DNA of 64,000 bases from Hippea sp. KM1 (GTDB lineage Bacteria; Campylobacterota_A; Desulfurellia; Desulfurellales; Hippeaceae): assembly GCF_000526195.1 (NCBI RefSeq), contig NZ_JAFP01000001.1, forward strand, positions 656,001-720,000. Reading direction: 5' to 3'. The notes below the pieces were generated by a model. That model had not been told where the DNA came from, searched no databases, and saw nothing but the letters and a program-made list of their open reading frames with translations. A program made the translations under genes and the position numbers. This document shows positions 52,619 to 61,266 of the stretch, piece by piece (position 1 is the first letter of the stretch; the number at the start of each line of letters is the position of its first letter).

Positions 52619-53368
52619 ATGAATAAGAAGCTGGATTTCTTTCTGATTCTTGCCTCTATTATAGCGATTGTTTCGGTGCCATTATTTTACAGGGGCGTCT
52701 ATAGGAAGTTTAAAGAGCTGACAATCAGAAGGGCCTTTGTTTCTGCCGAGGTTATCGGCGTTTCCCCTTCCTATGTGTCGGGTATGGTTGTTAAGATGTA
52801 TGTTAGGCGGGGGGATACGGTCAAGAAGGGGCAGATGATCGCTCTAATCGATGATACGCTCTATAAGGCCGAGGTGGACAAAAAGCTCAGCAGGCTGAAT
52901 AGCATGTCGTTTGAGCTTAAGAGGTTTGATAACAATACGAACGGCTATGCCTATATGAGCTTAAAGAACGAGATCGATGTTCTAAAGAAGGATGTAAAGC
53001 TATCCCAGCTTATGCTTTCATACACCAGGGTTGTAAGCCCCATTGACGGTGTGGTGGCAAAGGATGTTGTCCATGTAGGCGATAGCGTTTCTCCATCAAC
53101 GGTAATAGCGTATCTGTATAAACCCAAAACCCTCTATGTTAAGGCGTTTGTCGATGTTGATGATACTGAGTATCTGAGGGTTGGGCAGATCGTTAAACTT
53201 AGGGATATAGCCACAAAGGCAGAAACATTGGGCAAGATAGAGAAGTTGGGCGACATAGATGTCTTCAGTGTTTGTAATAACGGCGATGTGTTGCCCGTTG
53301 AGATCTCTTTGAAGTCCAACAAGGGCTTTAACTTCTCAGATCCCGTTGTCGTTATTGTAAAAAAATAA
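52619..53368 (+). CDS. HlyD-family membrane-fusion-like protein
   Basis: This 249-residue protein has one N-terminal membrane anchor (about 6-25). A biotinyl-lipoyl-like half (VSGMVVKMYVRRGDTVKKGQ), a short coiled coil and the second half (SPIDGVVAKDVVHVGDSV) follow, then a beta-barrel part, as in periplasmic adaptor proteins. No transporter or outer-membrane partner is adjacent. ATG 52619 is chosen over TTG 52589; the ribosome site is weak. It overlaps nfi by one base. Confidence 0.8.
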   Translation: MNKKLDFFLILASIIAIVSVPLFYRGVYRKFKELTIRRAFVSAEVIGVSPSYVSGMVVKMYVRRGDTVKKGQMIALIDDTLYKAEVDKKLSRLNSMSFELKRFDNNTNGYAYMSLKNEIDVLKKDVKLSQLMLSYTRVVSPIDGVVAKDVVHVGDSVSPSTVIAYLYKPKTLYVKAFVDVDDTEYLRVGQIVKLRDIATKAETLGKIEKLGDIDVFSVCNNGDVLPVEISLKSNKGFNFSDPVVVIVKK

Positions 53369-54027
53369 TGGATTTGGAGAAACTTAAGCTTCAACAGCTA
53401 TCCCTGCTGAAGAGCCTAAACCTTAAAGATAGAATTAAACCAGACAAGGTTAGGTATGTGGCCGGTATCGATCTAACCTATCTGGATATATGGAAGGCCT
53501 CCACCATTGGCATTGCCTCTTTAGTTGTATGGGATGTTGTTAACAGAAGCGTTGATGATGTGTTCTTCTATGAGGGCAGGGTCGATTTTCCATACATACC
53601 CACATTTTTGGCTTACAGGGAACTGCCCTTGATACTTGGTGTTTACAATAGATGCACCCGTGGTGTCGATGCTTTTATGCTCGACGGTATGGGTATAATG
53701 CACCCAAGAAGGATGGGTATTGCTGCTCACTTCGGCATCGTTTGCGATGCTGTCTCTTTGGGATGTGCCAAATCCCACCTGATAGGCGAATACAAACTGC
53801 CAGATAGTGTGGGTGAATACAATGCCGTTTTGATAGACGGTGAGGTTGTGGGGTATGTATTGAAGTCTAAGAAGAACGCCAACCCCATCTTTATCTCACC
53901 GGGAAACAACATCACAGCCCAGAGCGCCCTAAAGCTTACGCTTATGTGCTTGAATGGCTATAGGCTCCCTGAGCCAACAAGACTTGCCCACAACTTCCTG
54001 CAGGAATACAGGAGGTCTATTTCATAG
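53368..54027 (+). CDS. nfi: Endonuclease V
   Basis: This 219-residue repair nuclease cuts DNA or RNA next to inosine. The family pattern is clear: YVAGIDLTYLD (first metal aspartate), YIPTFLAYRELP (wedge and catalytic glutamate), FMLDGMGIMHPRRMGIAAHFG and the later CAKSHLIGEY. It fits with adenine deamination being a hot-environment hazard. It overlaps the convergent kinase gene by 11 bases. Confidence 0.94.
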   Translation: MDLEKLKLQQLSLLKSLNLKDRIKPDKVRYVAGIDLTYLDIWKASTIGIASLVVWDVVNRSVDDVFFYEGRVDFPYIPTFLAYRELPLILGVYNRCTRGVDAFMLDGMGIMHPRRMGIAAHFGIVCDAVSLGCAKSHLIGEYKLPDSVGEYNAVLIDGEVVGYVLKSKKNANPIFISPGNNITAQSALKLTLMCLNGYRLPEPTRLAHNFLQEYRRSIS

Positions 54028-56908
54028 GCAGGTATATCTTGAATGCCGCGCCGTCTTCTGTGTTGTATGCCTCTATCCTGCCGTTTAGGTGCTCCTCTAT
54101 AATGATTTTGCTCATATAAAGGCCAAGCCCCGTCCCTTTTTTGCCCTTTGTTGTAAAATAGGCGTCGAATATGTGTTCTATGACATTCTCATCAATACCG
54201 CCGCCGTTGTCTGTAATGATTATAACCGCATGGTTGCCTTCGGCCCTGGTGGTTATTGTTATGGTCGGTTTCTCTATGTTTCTTTCAATTAGCACATCCC
54301 GGGCGTTGTTTAGTATGTTTAGTATGACATGCTTTAGCTCGTTGCCGTATAGGTTGATCATGCATGAGCAGTTAAAATCGGTCTTTATGGTTATATTTTT
54401 GCTTACAAAGTGGTCCTTGACGATCTTTAGGAGCGTTTCTAAAAGCTCATCAATGTTCGTTGGTTCCTTGACTGTTTGAGGTTTGTAGAAATTCCTGAAG
54501 TCCTCTATGGTTGCGTTTAGGTGCTGAATGTACTGCAATATGTTGGACAGCTTATTTGTCAGGGTCTTGCTATCGAGCCTGTCCATCTGAATCTGTATTA
54601 AGAGGTTGTTAACGGTGGCCGATATGGCGTTTATGGGTTGCCTCCATTGATGGGCTATCATGCCCATCATCTCGCCCAATGCTGCTGCTTTGGATTGTTG
54701 CATAATCATCCTGTCTTTTTTTATGTTTTTCTCTGTTTCTTCCTTTACCCTTTTGCTTAGCTGCCTATTTAGGTTGTTCAGCTGTTGTTGCAACCTCTTT
54801 ATAGGTGTTATATCGACGGCTGTGATGAGCGTGATCTCTTCGTTTTTTATCTTTATCCTTGTGGCCTTGGCCAGCGTGTTCAAGATGGTGTTGTCCTTTT
54901 TTATCAGGTTTAGTTCAAATGTATCCCTGTTTTCTATCGCCTCTTTGATCTTCTCTGTTTCTCCTTGCGGCACCAGGTCTGATATGTTCTTATCCTTTAA
55001 CTCGCTTTCTGAATATTTAAGCGAATGGAGCGCCATATCGTTAAATTGCAGACATCTTCCGTCTGTTTTGATGAGTATTGTCATCTGGATGGAGTTCTCC
55101 ATTATGGCCTCAAAGTTCTTTAGCGATTCCTCAAGCCTCTTTTTTGTCTTTAGTAACTCTTCGTTTTTCCTGTAAAATACCCTTATTACCCAGAATAGAA
55201 ACAGGATGACTATAATCGAGATAGAAACAATCTGAATTATGCGCTTTTTGTATATCTCTTGGGATTGTTTTGAAAGCTGGTATGAGCTGATTTTCTCTAT
55301 ACCGCTTTTTCCGATTTTGGATAGAGCCTTGTTGATTATGCTTGCAAGTGTGGGCAGGTTTTTGTTTATTGCCATGGATATCTCTATATATCTGTTTGTT
55401 GTTCCAACGATCTTTATGTTTTTTAGGCGGTATCTCTTTATGTAATAGCTTGCTATTAGTGGGCTTATCACGCAGAAGTAATTGGGGTCTTCCTCCAGCC
55501 TTTTAAACACCTCATCAAATGTGTTGAATTCCTTGATGGTAATCTGCGGGCACTGCTCCTTTATAATCAATGTCGGGGATGTGTATTTTGCCTCTAAGAA
55601 TATCTTGTTTTTAAGCTCGCATAGGGAGTTTACAAAGCTTATATTGCTCTTTGAGAAGATGAATAGCTCCTGCTTTGCATACGGTTTGGTGAAGATGGCC
55701 TGTTTTTTTAGAAGTTTTTTGTTGCCCATAGTGGGCAAAAGCTGACATTTGCCCTCCCTGAAGAACCTCAGCGATTCATTGAAGTTGCGGGTTTTTAAGA
55801 GTTTGAATTTGATGTGTGTGATGTTTGAGATCTTCTTTAGCAACTCTATGGATATGCCTTTTGCGCCGCCGTCTTTGTCTATGAATTCAACAGGCCTTAG
55901 ATTTGGCCTTATACAGTATGTTATTGATGGGTGTTTTTTTATAAACTCCATCTCCCTTTTGGTAAACAGGGCCGATTTATGCGGTGTTTTTATGTATTCA
56001 TCAATGTTTAGCGGTGGCTCTTTGTTTAGTATCTTTGCAAACTTTGATGTTATCTTCTTTATGATGTTTTTGTCTATAAAGCCTAAGCTAAACACATCGG
56101 GCATGATCACATCCTCTATCATGTTTGCCTCAAATATTAAGGCTTTTAGGGATTTTTTTGATGAGTATTTGTTGTATATGATATGTGCGATCTCGTCTTT
56201 GTGAGAAAGGGCGTATTGCCACCCCTTTATTGATGCCTCTGTGAATCTCTTTACTATGTCTGGGTGTTTTTCTAAAAATTCCCTTGATGTGAAGAGGTTG
56301 CCTGAGTATGCAAATATGCCGTAATTGGACGGGTCGATGATGTTGTATGGTATGCCTAACTCGTTGAGCATGTATGTCTGGTTGGTTATGTATATGGGTA
56401 TCGCATCGACCTTGCCATCGATAAAGGGTTTTATTGTGTATGAGCCCTTCTTCTTGATGATCTTTTTGAAGTGTATGTTGAACTTCTTTATTAGAAGTCC
56501 GACGCTGGTAAGTGTTATGTCGGTGCCGCCGCAATACAACACCTTGTTGTTTAGCTGCTTGGGGAAAAGTATGGAGGGTTTAACTGCCAAAACCAATGGT
56601 GATTTCTTAAAAAAGTTTGCGACAATAACTATGGGTTTTCTGTTTATGATGGATGTGAATATATCGCTGCCTGCAACACCGAACTCAACCTTCCCGTTTA
56701 AGACATCATCGACCACCGCACCGTGGTCGTATTCTATAATATCCACATCCAGGCCTGCATCTTTATAAAAGCCCTTCTCCTTGGCGGCTATGTATCCTGC
56801 AAACTCGAATTGATACTTCCAGTTTAGCTTTAGCCTCACCTTTATGGGTTTTGCAGCGGATAGTTGAGCTATAAGGATGATAAAGAGGGCTATTAAAAAT
56901 CGTTTCAT
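54017..56908 (-). CDS. Histidine kinase with two fused solute-binding sensor domains
   Basis: This 963-residue kinase begins with a signal peptide (1-19) and an NMT1/THI5-like binding domain (about 22-300, LKLNWKYQFEFAGYIAAKEKGFYKDAGLDV). A second, family-3-type binding domain (about 315-555, ITYCIRPNLRPVEFIDKDGGAKGISIELL) follows, then one membrane helix (~570-590) and a PAS domain. The kinase core has GMIAHQWRQPINAIS (phospho-acceptor histidine), an NALD/NARDV N-box, DNGGGI and GTGLGLYMS. It should sense two small molecules in the periplasm. It overlaps the PAS-EAL response regulator by 4 bases, an obvious partner. Confidence 0.9.
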   Translation of the reverse strand: MKRFLIALFIILIAQLSAAKPIKVRLKLNWKYQFEFAGYIAAKEKGFYKDAGLDVDIIEYDHGAVVDDVLNGKVEFGVAGSDIFTSIINRKPIVIVANFFKKSPLVLAVKPSILFPKQLNNKVLYCGGTDITLTSVGLLIKKFNIHFKKIIKKKGSYTIKPFIDGKVDAIPIYITNQTYMLNELGIPYNIIDPSNYGIFAYSGNLFTSREFLEKHPDIVKRFTEASIKGWQYALSHKDEIAHIIYNKYSSKKSLKALIFEANMIEDVIMPDVFSLGFIDKNIIKKITSKFAKILNKEPPLNIDEYIKTPHKSALFTKREMEFIKKHPSITYCIRPNLRPVEFIDKDGGAKGISIELLKKISNITHIKFKLLKTRNFNESLRFFREGKCQLLPTMGNKKLLKKQAIFTKPYAKQELFIFSKSNISFVNSLCELKNKIFLEAKYTSPTLIIKEQCPQITIKEFNTFDEVFKRLEEDPNYFCVISPLIASYYIKRYRLKNIKIVGTTNRYIEISMAINKNLPTLASIINKALSKIGKSGIEKISSYQLSKQSQEIYKKRIIQIVSISIIVILFLFWVIRVFYRKNEELLKTKKRLEESLKNFEAIMENSIQMTILIKTDGRCLQFNDMALHSLKYSESELKDKNISDLVPQGETEKIKEAIENRDTFELNLIKKDNTILNTLAKATRIKIKNEEITLITAVDITPIKRLQQQLNNLNRQLSKRVKEETEKNIKKDRMIMQQSKAAALGEMMGMIAHQWRQPINAISATVNNLLIQIQMDRLDSKTLTNKLSNILQYIQHLNATIEDFRNFYKPQTVKEPTNIDELLETLLKIVKDHFVSKNITIKTDFNCSCMINLYGNELKHVILNILNNARDVLIERNIEKPTITITTRAEGNHAVIIITDNGGGIDENVIEHIFDAYFTTKGKKGTGLGLYMSKIIIEEHLNGRIEAYNTEDGAAFKIYLPMK

Positions 56909-58896
56909 TGCTCTATTGAGGGTTGCGGTTTGCCTATATAGAACCCCTGCGAATAGTCTATGCCCAAGGATTTTACTATCTTGAATATCTCCTCATCTGA
57001 GACAAACTCGGCAATGGTTTTATACCCCTGTCTATCTGCAAACATCTTTATGGCCTCAACAATGTCTAAATTGCTTTTGTTGTCCTTTATGTTTTTTATG
57101 AGCGATGCGTCTATCTTTATGTAATCCGGTTCGTATTCTATGAGCCTGGAGAAGTTTGAATAGCCGCTGCCAAAATCGTCTATGGCTATCTTGGCGCCGA
57201 CCTTTTTCATATTCTTTATGAAGTTTTTTACTAAATGCTCATGGTGGATGCCCTCATCCTCCAAAAGCTCTATAACGAGCCTCTTTGCTATCTCTGGATT
57301 TTCCCTCAATCTAACGATTAGCTTTTCCCTTGTGATTTTGTCCTCTATATCTATGGATGATAGGTTTATAGAGACCTCTTTTTTGGTCTTTTCTATGGTG
57401 CTTAAGGTGTTTTCTATCACTATGTGGGTTATCTGTTTGTAATACTTGCCTATCTTGGCTATATTGAGGAATGTAAACGGCGTTAGTATGTTGCCGTTTG
57501 AGTCGATAAGCCTGACCAGGGATTCGTATTTCTCTATCTTTCCCGTCTTGTTGTTGAATATTGGTTGATAGTATGAAACAATCCTTTTGTGTTTTATGGC
57601 ATCCCTTATGGTCTTTAGCATCTTTATGTTGTCTTTTGCCTTCTGTTGTATCTGCTGATATAGACCGTCTGCCTTGACTATGTCGAGCTTTTCCCTTTCG
57701 GCCTTCTTTATGCCTAAGGTTGCGTTTTTTAGCATGTATTCCTTCTGCTGGGTGAAGCTTAAAAGGAGCTCTATCTCGTATTCGTATTCACCGATCTTTA
57801 TCGGCCTGTTTCTGACCCACTCTTGAAAGTATTTTATGTTTTCCAAAAACTCATTTATGTTCTCCTCAGAGATTCTATATTCCTTTAAGAAGGCAAACTC
57901 GCCGTTGTCTAACTTGTATGAAAAGTCAAACGAGAATCCGTTGAATGTAAACCTCTTCGCCTCTTCTAAGAATCTATCCTGCAATTGCTCAAGCATCTCC
58001 TGGCTGTATAGGTTTTCAAGATCCTCATAATCCTCGATTTTGCACAGAACCAGCAACGGGTTTTTCAACTCGTTTATCTTATCCTGTAAGACCTTTTTGG
58101 GGTTGATGAGGTCTGTTACATTCTCCCTTACGGCTATGTATTCTTTTATGTTGCCTTTTTCGTCAAGTATGGGGGCTATGTGGGCCCTCATATAGATGGC
58201 CTTGCCGTCCTTTGTTCTGTTTTTTACAAGCCCCTTCCATATCCTTTTGGATTGTATGGTATCCCATAGGTCTTTAAAGGCCTCAGACGGCATATCCGGG
58301 TGTCTTACTATATTGTGCGGCTTGCCCAGAAGCTCCTCTTTTGAGTATCCGCTGGATTGGCAGAACTTCTCGTTTACATATGTTATGATGCCCTTGGGGT
58401 CGGTCTTTGTAACGGTAAAGCTTTCATCTATTATGTGCCTGTATTGCTCAAGCAGGGCTATAGCCCTATCCCTTTCCTTCCTTAGAATGGTTTTTTCTAT
58501 GACCCTATAGACTGAATCCATAAGCTGGTCAATGTCTATGGGCTTTATTATGTATCCATAGACGCCTATCTTTATGCTTTCTAAGAGATACTCCATGTTG
58601 TTGAAGGCGGTTATGATGAGTATGGGCACCTTTCTGTCTATCTCTTTAATCTTTTTGACCATCGTTATGCCGTCCATTTTTGGCATGTTGATGTCTGTTA
58701 TTACGATGTCGTGCCGATTCTTCTTAAACTTCTCAAGCCCCTCTAAGCCGTCTTTGGCTTCCTCTATGTTATTGAAGAAGTGGCTTAGAAGCTGGATGGT
58801 TTCCAGCCTTATGCTATCATCGTCCTCGACATATAGAACGGTTATGTTTTCCTCGTCTTTTATCTGCTGGATTTTATCAAATAGCTCTTTATCCAT
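56905..58896 (-). CDS. Response regulator with PAS, degenerate GGDEF and EAL domains
   Basis: This 663-residue protein has an N-terminal receiver domain with the phosphorylatable aspartate in IVITDINMPKMDG (~57) and a PAS domain (~160-270). A GGDEF-like region without the catalytic motif (reads DNGEF) and a C-terminal EAL domain (~425-655) follow. The EAL motif reads ESL, but the catalytic glutamate and later metal residues (NLSS, ELLEDE, DDFGSGYSN, KIDASL, SQGFYIGKP) are kept, so c-di-GMP hydrolysis is likely. It is first in the operon with the two-sensor kinase. The start has no ribosome site and lies about 2 bases after the predicted transcription start. Confidence 0.9.
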   Translation of the reverse strand: MDKELFDKIQQIKDEENITVLYVEDDDSIRLETIQLLSHFFNNIEEAKDGLEGLEKFKKNRHDIVITDINMPKMDGITMVKKIKEIDRKVPILIITAFNNMEYLLESIKIGVYGYIIKPIDIDQLMDSVYRVIEKTILRKERDRAIALLEQYRHIIDESFTVTKTDPKGIITYVNEKFCQSSGYSKEELLGKPHNIVRHPDMPSEAFKDLWDTIQSKRIWKGLVKNRTKDGKAIYMRAHIAPILDEKGNIKEYIAVRENVTDLINPKKVLQDKINELKNPLLVLCKIEDYEDLENLYSQEMLEQLQDRFLEEAKRFTFNGFSFDFSYKLDNGEFAFLKEYRISEENINEFLENIKYFQEWVRNRPIKIGEYEYEIELLLSFTQQKEYMLKNATLGIKKAEREKLDIVKADGLYQQIQQKAKDNIKMLKTIRDAIKHKRIVSYYQPIFNNKTGKIEKYESLVRLIDSNGNILTPFTFLNIAKIGKYYKQITHIVIENTLSTIEKTKKEVSINLSSIDIEDKITREKLIVRLRENPEIAKRLVIELLEDEGIHHEHLVKNFIKNMKKVGAKIAIDDFGSGYSNFSRLIEYEPDYIKIDASLIKNIKDNKSNLDIVEAIKMFADRQGYKTIAEFVSDEEIFKIVKSLGIDYSQGFYIGKPQPSIEQ

Positions 58897-58904
58897 TTGA
58901 AAAC

Positions 58905-58933
58905 AAAATATTTTAAATGAGAGGTTTTGTCAA
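58905..58933 (-). promoter_or_regulatory. Promoter of the regulator-kinase operon
   Basis: On the minus strand TTGACA (58933-58928) and TATTTT (58910-58905) are 17 bases apart. The predicted start near 58898 is almost at ATG 58896, with no ribosome site between. Confidence 0.6.
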
Positions 58934-58953
58934 GTTTTTGAATACATTATTGC

Positions 58954-58981
58954 TTGAAAAAAAATTCAGTTTTGCGATAAT
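58954..58981 (+). promoter_or_regulatory. Promoter of the iorAB-paaK operon
   Basis: TTGAAA (58954-58959) is followed after 16 bases by GATAAT (58976-58981), which has an upstream TG (extended -10). ACGGAGG precedes ATG 59009 by 7 bases. Confidence 0.65.
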
Positions 58982-59008
58982 TGGCTTGACTTGAACGGAG
59001 GTTTTTCT

Positions 59009-60811
59009 ATGAAACTATTCCTTTCTGGCAATGAGGCGATAGCCTTTGGTTTGATTGAAGCGGGCGTTAGGTTTATCAGCGCCTATCCAGGCACACCATC
59101 GAGTGAGGTTTTGCCCACGGCCGTTAAGATAAAACAGCAGTTCGGCATAGGCGGTTATTTTGAATGGTCGGTTAATGAGAAGGCTGCCTTTGAGGAGGCC
59201 ACAGCCGCCAATTTCAGCGGCCTGTCTGTTGCCGTGGTTATGAAGCAGGTTGGCTTGAATGTTGCTATGGATCCATACATGAATACAGCTATTGTGGGCA
59301 GCATTGGCGGCTTTGTTGTCGTGGTAGCAGACGATCCTGGCCCTCACTCATCCCAGACGGAGCAGGATTCGAGGTTTTTGGCTCAGTTTGCCAAGATTCC
59401 CGTATTGGAGCCATCAACACCCAAGGAGGCGTATGAGTTTGCAAAGAGGGCTGTGGATTTAAGCAAAAAATACTCCCTGCCTGTAATGCTTAGAACCACA
59501 ACGAGGGTTTCGCACTCCCGTGAGGATATAGCCGTTGGCAGAATTGAGGATGTAAAACTAAAACCTGAATTTAAGAAGAATACGGATAGGTTCGCTGCAA
59601 CCCCCCATTTCAGGTTTTTGCTCCATAAGGAGCTTAACAACAAGATAAGGGCTATAAAGGGCAAGCCCGGGTTTAGAATCTTCTATAATGGGAATAGGCT
59701 TTTGATAACAAGCGGTATTAGTTTTGCCTATCTGTGCGATATAGTGGAGGAGTTTGGCCTTCATGATAAGGTTCGAATCTTGAAGATAGACATGCCCTTT
59801 CCAATAGATGAGCTAAAGCTGCAGGAGTATGTGGATAGATACAACGATGTGTTGGTGATTGAGGAGGGTTATCCGGTCATTGAGAATCAGATCATAGACA
59901 GAAGAAGGATAAAGGGCAGGTGGAACGGCTTTGTGCCTTCTGAGGGGGAGTTAACGATCGATGTGATCAAGGGGCTTTTGAGGGATTTTGGTGTTTTAGA
60001 ATTCAAAGAAAACACAGTGGCTGTAAAGCCCCCTTTCAAGAGGCCTTCGTTATGCCCCGGATGTGGCCACAGGAGCGCCTTTTTTGCCATCAGGGAGGTT
60101 TTTAAGAACCAGGCCATCTATACCGGTGATATAGGCTGCTATACCTTAGGGTTGAATCTAAAGGCTGTTGATACGGTTCACTGTATGGGGGCATCGGTCT
60201 CCTTCGCCTTTGGTTTTGATAAGGCATTCTCTATAGCCGGTGATTTTAAATACATAGTGGCGACAATAGGCGATTCGACATTCTTCCACTCAGGTATAAC
60301 CCCGCTGATAGATGCAATGCACAACAAATCAAGATTCATCCTGGTTATTTTAGATAATGCAACCACGGCCATGACGGGCAACCAACCGACGCCCGCAAAT
60401 CCGTTTAACGCTGCTTTCGATGGAGCAAACCCCATATCCATAGAATCAACCGTTAGGTCGTTGGGCGTTGAGTTTTTGAGGGTTAGGGATGCATACGATA
60501 TAGAAGGCCTAAAGACAGACCTAAAAGAGGCCAAACAATACATAGAAACCCACAGCAAACCGGCCGTTTTGATATTTAGGCATCCGTGCGTCTATACGAA
60601 AGAGGGGCTCTCTTTGAACCCCGCATTTGAGGATGTATATGTTGATGAGGCCAAATGCACCGGTTGTAAGATTTGCATAAACAGGTTTGAGTGTCCATCG
60701 CTTCTGTTTGATGAGGATACAAAGAAGGTCACTATCGACCTGTCCACATGTATAAAATGCGGGCAGTGCATCTATTCATGCCCTTACAACGCTATAAAGG
60801 TGAAGAAATGA
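59009..60811 (+). CDS. iorA: Indolepyruvate:ferredoxin oxidoreductase, alpha subunit
   Basis: This 600-residue subunit contains the pyrimidine-binding domain (YPGTPSSEVLPT), the thiamine diphosphate domain (CPGCGHRSAFFA ... GDIGCYTLG ... IGDSTFFHSGI) and a C-terminal two-cluster ferredoxin (CTGCKIC with a late cysteine, then CIKCGQCIYSCP). It reversibly converts aryl pyruvates plus CoA to aryl-acetyl-CoA, CO2 and reduced ferredoxin. Upstream in-frame ATG 58991 lies before the ribosome site and is rejected. It overlaps iorB by 4 bases. Confidence 0.94.
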   Translation: MKLFLSGNEAIAFGLIEAGVRFISAYPGTPSSEVLPTAVKIKQQFGIGGYFEWSVNEKAAFEEATAANFSGLSVAVVMKQVGLNVAMDPYMNTAIVGSIGGFVVVVADDPGPHSSQTEQDSRFLAQFAKIPVLEPSTPKEAYEFAKRAVDLSKKYSLPVMLRTTTRVSHSREDIAVGRIEDVKLKPEFKKNTDRFAATPHFRFLLHKELNNKIRAIKGKPGFRIFYNGNRLLITSGISFAYLCDIVEEFGLHDKVRILKIDMPFPIDELKLQEYVDRYNDVLVIEEGYPVIENQIIDRRRIKGRWNGFVPSEGELTIDVIKGLLRDFGVLEFKENTVAVKPPFKRPSLCPGCGHRSAFFAIREVFKNQAIYTGDIGCYTLGLNLKAVDTVHCMGASVSFAFGFDKAFSIAGDFKYIVATIGDSTFFHSGITPLIDAMHNKSRFILVILDNATTAMTGNQPTPANPFNAAFDGANPISIESTVRSLGVEFLRVRDAYDIEGLKTDLKEAKQYIETHSKPAVLIFRHPCVYTKEGLSLNPAFEDVYVDEAKCTGCKICINRFECPSLLFDEDTKKVTIDLSTCIKCGQCIYSCPYNAIKVKK

Positions 60812-61266
60812 AGCTTGTTATTTTGGGTGTTGGTGGAATGGGGTCTATATCCCTTTCAAAAACCATAGCATCAATGGCCATAAACAGGGGATTGGCCGTA
60901 AAATCCAGTGAGATACACGGTATGGCAAAAAAGGGCGGCCTTGTTGAGATTCAAATGAAGATCGACGAGGGCTTAAGCGGTGTTGTATTGCAGGGCGAGG
61001 CCGATTTCTCCTTCGTTATGAACAAGGATTACACAGATTACGGCCAGGCCTTTCTCAAAAGAGATGGAAGGCTCATAATGGCCGATAGGGATACGGTTGA
61101 GGGTATAGTGAGGGATTTGGGTGATGTTAGGTTTGTCGGTTCATTCTTACTTGCCAGATTCATAGGCTATCAGGATGTCTTTAGAGAAGATGATGCCCTG
61201 AATGTGCTTGAAAAGCTCAAGGAGGGCGAAAAAAACATAGAGGCTTTTAAGAGGGGTTTGATATGA
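60808..61266 (+). CDS. iorB: Indolepyruvate:ferredoxin oxidoreductase, beta subunit
   Basis: This 152-residue gamma-type domain protein has ILGVGGMGSISLSKTIASMAI at its N terminus, SSEIHGMAKKGGLVEIQMKI and a compact C terminus. It is shorter than many IorB proteins (about 190) but contains the whole Rossmann-like core. It completes the enzyme with IorA and overlaps paaK by 4 bases, so the three subunits and ligase are made together. Confidence 0.9.
   Translation: MKLVILGVGGMGSISLSKTIASMAINRGLAVKSSEIHGMAKKGGLVEIQMKIDEGLSGVVLQGEADFSFVMNKDYTDYGQAFLKRDGRLIMADRDTVEGIVRDLGDVRFVGSFLLARFIGYQDVFREDDALNVLEKLKEGEKNIEAFKRGLI

Noticed and set aside
59755-59790. GGTTCGAATC string resembling a tRNA T-loop
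   Set aside because: It lies in the coding frame of iorA, and no acceptor, D or anticodon stem can be drawn around it.
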